Source: an uncultured Collinsella sp.
GTDB lineage: Bacteria > Actinomycetota > Coriobacteriia > Coriobacteriales > Coriobacteriaceae
Assembly (NCBI GenBank): GCA_958372035.1
Contig: CATXML010000102.1
Coordinates: 1-5,282, forward strand
Direction of reading: 5' to 3'
Length of the DNA stretch: 5,282 bases
A model generated the notes under the pieces. The model ran no database searches and was not told the DNA's origin. It saw only the letters and a list, made by a program, of their open reading frames with translations. Position 1 is the first letter of the stretch; each line of letters opens with the position of its first letter. Both the position numbers and the translations under genes were made by a program. Of this stretch, positions 1 to 5,282 are shown in pieces.

Positions 1-1
1 G

Positions 2-121
2 GTTATTTGTGCGCGCTTGGCCGCCAAGCAGATTACGGTGGAATCCGTAGATAGCGAGGGCGTTGTGGCCCTGCTGCAGCGCATTGCGCCCGCTGGCAAC
101 GGTGAGGGGGAGGCCGCTTGA
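2..121 (+). CDS. C-terminal end of an upstream gene, PelD by position (5' truncated)
   Basis: An open frame enters from the left edge and ends at TGA 119-121, giving 39 codons. The tail begins VICARLAAKQITVESVDSEG, continues with a short hydrophobic helix-like stretch (VVALLQRI) and ends in a small, polar Gly/Glu/Ala tail typical of a disordered C-terminus. No domain can be recognised in so short a piece. It overlaps the next start codon in a TTGA junction, so it belongs to the same operon. In known pel clusters of this order the gene immediately before pelE is pelD, a membrane protein with a GAF domain and a degenerate GGDEF domain that can bind cyclic di-GMP. The PelD assignment rests on position only. 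I am confident that this is coding and only moderately confident of its identity. Confidence 0.6.
   Translation, partial: VICARLAAKQITVESVDSEGVVALLQRIAPAGNGEGEAA
104..113 (+). promoter_or_regulatory. Shine-Dalgarno sequence for pelE
   Basis: The purine run GAGGGGGAGG lies inside the end of the upstream gene, with GGAGG at 109-113 only four bases before the TTG at 118. It supports TTG 118 as the pelE start. It also implies that ribosomes finishing the upstream gene help to start this one, because the stop and start codons overlap. Confidence 0.7.
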
Positions 122-1023
122 TCTCGCTTGTCGTTGCTGCCGTACTGCTATTACTTCATGCGCTGGTTTGTCTGGTGCTGTGGACGCTTATGAAACTGGG
201 CTTGCTGCCGGTTCGAGGGCACATGCTTGCCGTGATGGTGCTCGTACCGCTGTGGGGCCCGTTGCTCGTGGTACTGCTCTCGGTGCGTAGCGCGGTGTTC
301 GGTGACGACCTTAAGGACGCCACACTGGAGACGTTGCGCATTAACGACGATATGCATCGCAGCATGCTGGCGCAGGGACGCGAGGGCGATGATGGCGTGG
401 TGCCGCTCGAGGAAGCGCTGATCGTCAACGACCCGGGCGACCGCCGCCGTCTGATGCTCTCCATGCTTACCGAGGATCCGGATGCGTACCTCGCACAGTT
501 GCAGGCAGCAAAACTCAACGACGATGTTGAGGTCGCGCACTATGCCGCGACGGCGGTGGCGCAGATTTCCAAGGAGTCCGACCTTAAGCTGCAGCAGTTG
601 GAGCGAGCGTTTAAGGCCGATCCCAGCTCGCATAACCTGGATGCGTATTGCGACTTTTTGGGCGCCTATCTGGACTCGGGTTTGGCAGAGGGCCGCGTGG
701 CACAGATTCAGCGTCAGCAGTATGCACGCTTGCTCGCGCGTCGTTGCGAACGCGAGGACGGGCCGGCGCTGCGCATCCGCTATGCCACGGCGCTGGCCGA
801 TGCCGGCGAGATCGATAAGGCGGAGGACGTCGCGAGCCAGTTGGTGATCGATGCGTCAGACGAACAGGACGTGTGGATGCTCTGCCTGCGTTTGGCTGTG
901 ATTCGTCGCGATGGGCAGGCGGTACGGCGCGTAATCGATGCGATCGACAAGCAGCATGTGTATTTGAATGCCGAAAATCGCGAGAGGCTGGCATTTTGGC
1001 GCGAAGGAGAGGAGGCCCGATGA
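118..1023 (+). CDS. pelE: PelE-like membrane-anchored repeat (TPR-like) protein of the Pel complex
   Basis: This 301-residue protein has two N-terminal membrane helices (about residues 3-25 and 36-55) joined by a short loop with Lys and Arg. A soluble, almost entirely helical domain follows from about residue 60 to the end. A PelE-like signature, NDDVEVAHYAAT, is at 134-145. Helix pairs in the rest (for example around 210-260, ALRIRYATALADAGEIDKAE) look like tetratricopeptide repeats. In the Pel system PelE is a scaffold that joins PelD to the glycosyltransferase PelF and the transporter PelG at the cytoplasmic membrane; the repeat domain is expected to face the cytoplasm. The start is TTG, chosen for its Shine-Dalgarno sequence, its overlap with the upstream stop (TTGA), and because it precisely includes the first membrane helix. 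The gene ends in an ATGA overlap with the deacetylase gene. The family call is from memory of sequence patterns plus gene order; repeat boundaries were not computed. Confidence 0.82.
   Translation: MISLVVAAVLLLLHALVCLVLWTLMKLGLLPVRGHMLAVMVLVPLWGPLLVVLLSVRSAVFGDDLKDATLETLRINDDMHRSMLAQGREGDDGVVPLEEALIVNDPGDRRRLMLSMLTEDPDAYLAQLQAAKLNDDVEVAHYAATAVAQISKESDLKLQQLERAFKADPSSHNLDAYCDFLGAYLDSGLAEGRVAQIQRQQYARLLARRCEREDGPALRIRYATALADAGEIDKAEDVASQLVIDASDEQDVWMLCLRLAVIRRDGQAVRRVIDAIDKQHVYLNAENRERLAFWREGEEAR
1004..1015 (+). promoter_or_regulatory. Tandem Shine-Dalgarno sequence for the pelA-like gene
   Basis: AAGGAG (1004-1009) is followed directly by AGGAGG (1010-1015) at the end of pelE, ten and four bases before the ATG at 1020. 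This decides the start of the deacetylase gene at 1020 rather than at an in-frame ATG at 873, which lies deep inside pelE. Confidence 0.75.
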
Positions 1024-2900
1024 GCGTGGTGCATCATATCCGCGACCGTGCGGGCCATTTTCGCTGGATGGGGCTGCTCGTGGTGTGGGCGGTCTTTATC
1101 GCCATGGCTGCCGTGCTGTTGATCGAGCGTGCCGGCGTGCAGTACAGCGCCGGGCAGCATAAGCTGGGCATGCTCGCTGCCAACGACGCGGTGCCGGCAA
1201 GCTCGGCGATGTTTGGCCAAAAGCCCACGTGCCTGGTTATTACCGACTCGGACCAAGATGGCGTCGAGGACGTCAAAGAGCAATTTGACCAGATTCTGCT
1301 CGACATGAAAATTGCCCACCGCGATGTGGATATTGCCACCGATGGTGTTGATGCGATTCCTTCCCTCACATCCTTCGACCGCGTGATTTTACTGATGCCG
1401 TCGCTCGACGGGCTCGGTACGCATCTCTCCGACATCATGAGTTGGGTGAGCGCCGGCGGTTCGCTGATGCTCGCCATGACGCCGGATAATTCCAGCTACC
1501 TGCAGGCAATCGGTCCCAAGCTGGGCATCGATTCTGCCGGCTATGAATATGCGACGGCAGAGAGCATCGTGCCGAGCGAGGACTTTATGATTGGCGGTGG
1601 CCAGCGTTATGAACTTTCGGACCCCTTTGATTCGTCGCTTTCGGTTTCGCTGCGCGAGACGGCGCATGTGTGGGCTAAGACCGGCGACACGGGTACTCCG
1701 CTTATTTGGTCGAGCGATTGCGGCAGCGGCCGTACCGTGGTGTGCAATATCGGTATCTACGACAAGGTCATGCGCGGTTTCTATGCCGCGGCCGTGAGCC
1801 TGTTGGGCGACGCCACGGCCTATCCGGTCATCAATAGCGCCGTCTTCTATCTGGATGACTTTCCTAGCCCCGTTCCTTCGGGCGACGGCACCTACATCAA
1901 GCGTGACTACGGCCTTTCCATCGCCGACTTTTATGCCAAGGTCTGGTGGCCCGATCTGCAAAAGCTCGCGCAAAAATACGGTATTCGTTATACCGGCGTG
2001 ATGATCGAAAACTACGAGGACGCGGTCAACCAGACCGAGCCCGCGCGCCAGGCCGATACCACGCAGTTCCGCTACTTTGGCGGCATGCTGCTACAGATGG
2101 GCGGAGAGCTGGGCTTTCACGGCTACAACCATCAGCCGCTGGCGCTCTGGGACACCGACTATGGCACGCTGTACGACTACAAGACGTGGAAGAACAAGGA
2201 GACGCTCGTTGCGTCTCTCAACGAGCTTATTGCCTTTCAGGACGAGGTGTTGCCCAACGCGCACGGCTCGGTCTACGTGCCGCCATCAAATATCCTTTCG
2301 GCCCGCGCACGCAAGATCATCGGCGAGGACGTGCCGCGCATTAAGACCATTGCCAGTACGTACTTTGAGGACGGAACCGACCTGCCGTACGTGCAGGAGT
2401 TTGGCGTGGCGAGCGATGGCATTGTGGAGCAGCCGCGTATTGTCTCGGGCGGCATGGTCGACGATTCCTACATGCGCCTGGCTGCCGTGTCCGAGCTCAA
2501 CATGCACTACGTGAGCACGCACTTTATGCATCCCGATGACCTGCTGGATCCCGATCGTGGCGCCAAGGAGGGCTGGGAGGTCTATAAGGGCGGCCTGGTC
2601 AACTATCTGGACTGGCTTGCTACGTCCGCTCCCGACCTGCGCTACCAGACGGGTTCGGAATGCTCGGGTGCCATCCAGCGCTTTTCGTCCGTGACGGTGA
2701 GCGTGGATACCAGTGCGGATGCCTGGACGCTCAGTCTGGGCAATTTCCACGACGAAGCGTGGCTCATGTTCCGCGCCAACAACGACGTGCCGGGTGCGGT
2801 CACGGGTGGCGAGATTACGCATCTGACGGGCGACCTGTACCTGGTCAAGGCCACGGACAAGACGGTGACCATTGCGCGCAAGGAGGGTGGCGACAAATGA
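1020..2900 (+). CDS. pelA: PelA-like membrane-anchored polysaccharide deacetylase (DUF2194 type)
   Basis: This 626-residue protein probably N-deacetylates the Pel polymer outside the membrane. A short basic N-terminus precedes one membrane helix (about 17-35, an uncleaved anchor). Next comes an alpha/beta domain of about 66-275 resembling class I glutamine amidotransferase-like folds: a strand then DSDQDG at 76-81, WVSAGG at 142-147, GSGRTVV at 235-241. The deacetylase domain (about 276-540) keeps metal-site motifs of carbohydrate esterase 4-like enzymes: Asp pair D279-D280 in YLDDF, H367 and H371 in FHGYNH, YVPPSN at 419-424, and H501/H504 in THFMHPDD. A beta-rich C-terminal domain (about 549-623) resembles a jelly-roll. 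The glycoside hydrolase domain of Pseudomonas PelA (about 950 residues) is missing, as in Gram-positive PelA_DA proteins. There are four cysteines (71, 234, 242, 548). Start ATG 1020 overlaps the pelE stop (ATGA) and has a strong Shine-Dalgarno sequence. The motifs look intact, so I infer an active enzyme. Domain edges are estimates. Confidence 0.85.
   Translation: MSVVHHIRDRAGHFRWMGLLVVWAVFIAMAAVLLIERAGVQYSAGQHKLGMLAANDAVPASSAMFGQKPTCLVITDSDQDGVEDVKEQFDQILLDMKIAHRDVDIATDGVDAIPSLTSFDRVILLMPSLDGLGTHLSDIMSWVSAGGSLMLAMTPDNSSYLQAIGPKLGIDSAGYEYATAESIVPSEDFMIGGGQRYELSDPFDSSLSVSLRETAHVWAKTGDTGTPLIWSSDCGSGRTVVCNIGIYDKVMRGFYAAAVSLLGDATAYPVINSAVFYLDDFPSPVPSGDGTYIKRDYGLSIADFYAKVWWPDLQKLAQKYGIRYTGVMIENYEDAVNQTEPARQADTTQFRYFGGMLLQMGGELGFHGYNHQPLALWDTDYGTLYDYKTWKNKETLVASLNELIAFQDEVLPNAHGSVYVPPSNILSARARKIIGEDVPRIKTIASTYFEDGTDLPYVQEFGVASDGIVEQPRIVSGGMVDDSYMRLAAVSELNMHYVSTHFMHPDDLLDPDRGAKEGWEVYKGGLVNYLDWLATSAPDLRYQTGSECSGAIQRFSSVTVSVDTSADAWTLSLGNFHDEAWLMFRANNDVPGAVTGGEITHLTGDLYLVKATDKTVTIARKEGGDK
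2880..2886 (+). promoter_or_regulatory. Shine-Dalgarno sequence for pelF
   Basis: AAGGAGG ends ten bases before ATG 2897, inside the last codons of the deacetylase gene. It fixes the pelF start at 2897, where the protein begins with the typical glycosyltransferase strand MRICLVLEG, and argues against the in-frame ATG at 2660, which would add 79 unrelated residues. Confidence 0.75.
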
Positions 2901-4324
2901 GAATCTGCTTGGTACTCGAGGGTTGCTACCCCTATGTGCACGGCGGCGTATCCACCTGGATGCACGGCTACATCACGGCGATGCCCGAGTACGAGTTTGT
3001 GCTGTGGGTGATTGGCGCTCACGCCGAAGACCGCGGCAAGTTTGTCTACGAGCTGCCCGGCAACGTCGTCGAGGTGCACGAGGTGTTCCTGGACGATGCC
3101 CTGCGGCTTTCGGGCGAGCAGCAAGAAGTCGACTTCGATGACCGCGAGCGCGAGGCGTTGCGCCGTTTGGTTTCGCTCTCCAATCCGGACTGGGACGTGC
3201 TGTTCGATATCTTCCAGCGCCGCCACGTGCATCCGCTCTCATTTTTGCAGAGCCGCACCTTTATGGACATCTTCCGCGACGTGTGCCTGGCCGAGTACCC
3301 GTATACGCCTTTCGCCGACGCCTTCCACACCATGCGTTCGATGTTGCTGCCCGTGCTCTATCTGCTGGGCAGCGAGGTTCCGGTTGCCGACGTGTATCAC
3401 GCCATTTCGACCGGCTACGGCGGTCTGCTTGCGAGCCTTGGCTCGAGCGTTCATAACGCGCCGGCATTGCTGACCGAGCACGGCATCTACACGCGCGAGC
3501 GCGAGGAAGAGATCATTCGCGCCGATTGGGTGGTGCCGTCGTTTAAGGACCGCTGGATCCGCTTTTTCTACCTGCTTTCGGAGGAGATCTACCGCCGCGC
3601 CTTCCGCGTGACGAGCCTGTTCCATAACGCCCGCAAGACGCAAATCGACATGGGATGCAATGCAGAAAAATGCCTGGTTATCCCCAATGGCATCCAGTTC
3701 GATCGCTTTAAGGACATTCCCGTAAAGCCCGATGACGGCTGGGTGGATATTGGCGCGGTGGTGCGCCTGGCGCCCATCAAGGACGTCAAGACCATGATCT
3801 ATGCCTTCTTTGAGCTGCACGAGCGCCTGCCCAAGGTGCGCCTGCACATTATGGGCGGCGTGGACGACGAGGAATATGGCGCCGAGTGCCATGCGCTGGT
3901 GGAGACATTGGGCGTGCGCGACCTGATCTTTACCGGCCGCGTCAACGTGGTCGAGTACATGGAAAAGCTCGACTTTACCATTTTGACGAGCATCTCCGAG
4001 GGCCAGCCGCTCAGCGTGCTGGAGTCGCTTGCAGCGCGCCGCCCCTGCGTGACGACCGAGGTCGGCTGCTGCCGTGAGCTGCTCGAGGGCGCCCCCGGTG
4101 ACGACTTTGGCGTCGCAGGTTTTGTGACGCCGCCCATGTATCGCAAGGGCTTGGCCGATGCCATGGAACGCATGTGCGCGAGCCGTGCCCGCCGTATCGA
4201 GATGGGGGAGCGCGGCCAGCGTCGCGTTGCCACATACTTTTTGCACGAGCAGATGCTCGCCAACTATCGCGCGTTGTACGACGAGACGGCGCGTGCGTTT
4301 GACCTGCCCAGAGAGGGGGAGTAG
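2897..4324 (+). CDS. pelF: PelF, GT4-family glycosyltransferase that polymerises Pel
   Basis: This 475-residue protein has the two Rossmann-like lobes of a GT-B glycosyltransferase and no membrane helix, so it should act on the cytoplasmic face. The acceptor lobe starts with strand RICLVLEG and the Gly-rich loop VHGGVSTW (14-21). The PelF hallmark TEHGIYTRER is at 193-202. The donor lobe opens near PNGI (263-266), with R290 and K295 in VVRLAPIK for the sugar-nucleotide diphosphate. The EX7E pair is E368 and E376 in EGQPLSVLE. In Pseudomonas PelF the matching Arg, Lys and two Glu have nearly the same spacing and are needed for function. PelF uses a UDP-sugar; Pel is now described as rich in N-acetylgalactosamine and galactosamine, so UDP-GalNAc is a likely donor, although UDP-glucose was proposed earlier. 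Length is slightly below the roughly 500 residues of Pseudomonas PelF. The gene overlaps the preceding one by ATGA and ends three bases before pelG. Confidence 0.95.
   Translation: MRICLVLEGCYPYVHGGVSTWMHGYITAMPEYEFVLWVIGAHAEDRGKFVYELPGNVVEVHEVFLDDALRLSGEQQEVDFDDREREALRRLVSLSNPDWDVLFDIFQRRHVHPLSFLQSRTFMDIFRDVCLAEYPYTPFADAFHTMRSMLLPVLYLLGSEVPVADVYHAISTGYGGLLASLGSSVHNAPALLTEHGIYTREREEEIIRADWVVPSFKDRWIRFFYLLSEEIYRRAFRVTSLFHNARKTQIDMGCNAEKCLVIPNGIQFDRFKDIPVKPDDGWVDIGAVVRLAPIKDVKTMIYAFFELHERLPKVRLHIMGGVDDEEYGAECHALVETLGVRDLIFTGRVNVVEYMEKLDFTILTSISEGQPLSVLESLAARRPCVTTEVGCCRELLEGAPGDDFGVAGFVTPPMYRKGLADAMERMCASRARRIEMGERGQRRVATYFLHEQMLANYRALYDETARAFDLPREGE
4314..4321 (+). promoter_or_regulatory. Shine-Dalgarno sequence for pelG
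   Basis: AGGGGGAG at the very end of pelF stands six bases before GTG 4328. It supports this non-ATG start, which gives the family-typical N-terminus MAGIGFELKRLF. An ATG start would have to be M21 or later and would lose that conserved region. Confidence 0.75.
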
Positions 4325-4327
4325 CCG

Positions 4328-5282
4328 GTGGCCGGAATCGGTTTTGAGCTCAAACGCCTGTTTAGGCGCAAAGGTCTGTTTGCCACGATGCGCGCCTATG
4401 GCTACGCCGGCATTGTGTGCACGGGCCCCATGCTGCTGGGCGTGCTGCTCCAGGTGGGTATCTTGGTGCTGTGCGGTCTGTGGGGCGTGGGTCGCGCCAA
4501 CCAGGACTTGCTGGTGTGCATGGTGACCTATACACTGCTGGCCTCGCTCACGCTCACGAGCTTTTTCTCCATGCCGGTCACGCGCTTTTTGGCCGACATG
4601 CTGTTTGCCGAGCGCGAAGAAGAGGTCTTGCCCTCGTTTTGGGGTTCCAACGCCATCATGCTCGTTGCGGGCACGGTGCTCTACGGCGTCTTTTTGCTGT
4701 TCTCGGGCGCCACGCTGCTGCAGGGGCTGCTGTGCCTGTGGCTGTTCAACATTATGATCGTCAACTGGAACGGCATGAGCTATCTCACGGCCATCAAGGA
4801 TTACCGCGGCATTCTGTGCAGCTTTGCTGCGGCCATTGGCGTGGCGTGCCTGTGCGCCCTGGCCGCGCTGGCGCTGGGGCTGCCGCCGGTCGAGGGCCTG
4901 CTGGCCTCGATCGCCCTGGGCTATGGTGTGATGCTCGCCTGGGACGTGGTGCTGCTGTACCGGTATTTTCCTCAGAGCGATCGCAGCCCCTGGCTCTTTT
5001 TGCGCTGGCTCGACCAATTTATGCCGCTGGCGCTCACGGGCCTGTTTACCAACCTGGGGCTCTTTGCGCACCTGGTGATTATTTGGGCAGGGCCCATTGG
5101 CGTGCAGGTCAAAGGCCTGTTTTACGGCGCGCCCTATCATGATGTGCCGGCGTTGCTTGCGTTTTTGACCATTCTGGTCACGACCGTCAACTTTGTGGTG
5201 TCGGTCGAAGTCAACTTCTATCCGCGCTACCGCGACTACTACAGCCTGTTTAACGACGGCGGCGTGGTGGGCGACATCGTGG
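4328..5282 (+). CDS. pelG: PelG, multispanning Pel polysaccharide transporter (3' truncated)
   Basis: The frame is open from GTG 4328 to the window edge: 318 complete codons of a family about 450 residues long (456 in Pseudomonas). The N-terminus MAGIGFELKRLFRRKGLF is characteristic of PelG. Hydrophobic segments, by eye, lie near 28-54, 61-82, 108-126, 128-146, 162-185, 190-211, 231-253 and 274-293, so about eight of the expected twelve helices are present. A conserved family stretch follows: SVEVNFYPRYRDYYSLFNDGG, split here as SVEVNFYP (292-299) and RYRDYYSLFNDGG (300-312). PelG resembles the polysaccharide transporter/MATE superfamily and is thought to move the growing chain across the membrane together with PelD, PelE and PelF. 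The short cytoplasmic N-terminus carries basic residues (KR, RRK) before the first helix. Seven cysteines lie in or near membrane segments, which is fairly many. The start is GTG with a good Shine-Dalgarno sequence, three bases after the pelF stop, consistent with coupled translation. The truncation is only the window edge. Confidence 0.95.
   Translation, partial: MAGIGFELKRLFRRKGLFATMRAYGYAGIVCTGPMLLGVLLQVGILVLCGLWGVGRANQDLLVCMVTYTLLASLTLTSFFSMPVTRFLADMLFAEREEEVLPSFWGSNAIMLVAGTVLYGVFLLFSGATLLQGLLCLWLFNIMIVNWNGMSYLTAIKDYRGILCSFAAAIGVACLCALAALALGLPPVEGLLASIALGYGVMLAWDVVLLYRYFPQSDRSPWLFLRWLDQFMPLALTGLFTNLGLFAHLVIIWAGPIGVQVKGLFYGAPYHDVPALLAFLTILVTTVNFVVSVEVNFYPRYRDYYSLFNDGGVVGDIV

Noticed and set aside
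151..633. A minus-strand frame of 160 codons opposite pelE
   Set aside because: It is His/Arg-rich with no ribosome-binding site or domain that I can see, while pelE on the other strand has membrane helices and a family signature.
873..1019. Upstream in-frame extension of the deacetylase gene (ATG 873)
   Set aside because: It would overlap pelE by about 150 bases and add an Arg-rich segment before the membrane anchor. ATG 1020 has a tandem Shine-Dalgarno sequence and an ATGA junction.
2660..2896. Upstream in-frame extension of pelF (ATG 2660)
   Set aside because: The added 79 residues are Gly/Arg/Gln-rich and unlike any GT4 N-terminus, and they read through the end of the deacetylase gene in another frame. 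ATG 2897 gives the expected first strand.
4322..4330. A possible terminator or promoter between pelF and pelG
   Set aside because: Only three bases separate the genes; no hairpin with a T-run or spaced promoter boxes can be seen here.
3239..5140. A 633-codon open frame on the minus strand opposite pelF and pelG
   Set aside because: Its product is extremely rich in His, Gln, Arg and Ala with no recognisable domain. It lies opposite two genes with strong family motifs, and such long antisense frames are common opposite GC-rich codons.
4417..5142. A 241-codon plus-strand frame within pelG
   Set aside because: It is a frame-shifted shadow of pelG, rich in Arg, Gly and Ala. The pelG frame itself is open to the window edge and carries the family motifs.

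Overview
This window is the inside of a polysaccharide biosynthesis operon of the Pel type, all on the + strand. In order it holds the last 39 codons of an upstream gene (pelD by position), a complete pelE-like gene, a complete pelA-like membrane-anchored polysaccharide deacetylase gene (DUF2194 type), a complete pelF glycosyltransferase gene, and the first 318 codons of pelG, which runs off the right edge. The order D?-E-A-F-G matches the compact pel clusters described in Gram-positive bacteria such as Bacillus cereus, rather than the seven-gene pelABCDEFG operon of Pseudomonas aeruginosa.

The base composition is GC-rich (roughly 60% by eye) with mixed codon use, and the PelA homologue has no glycoside hydrolase half. 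The set resembles clusters in Coriobacteriia (Collinsella and relatives) and other monoderm Actinobacteria or Firmicutes. The genus is an inference from style and memory, not shown by the sequence.

There is no intergenic space. The upstream stop overlaps the pelE start (TTGA), pelE overlaps pelA and pelA overlaps pelF (both ATGA), and pelG starts three bases after the pelF stop. Every start has a purine-rich Shine-Dalgarno sequence lying inside the preceding gene, so the genes are almost certainly co-transcribed and translationally coupled. No promoter, terminator, RNA gene, mobile element or CRISPR array is visible, and none is expected in such a packed interior.

Working model, from knowledge of the Pel pathway: PelF polymerises a sugar nucleotide on the cytoplasmic side. 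PelG, a multispanning transporter-like protein, carries the chain across the membrane. PelE scaffolds the complex with its two N-terminal membrane helices and repeat domain. PelD, presumably just upstream, is the likely regulatory subunit. The PelA-like protein, anchored outside the membrane, N-deacetylates the emerging polymer. The outer-membrane export parts PelB and PelC are absent from the visible part.
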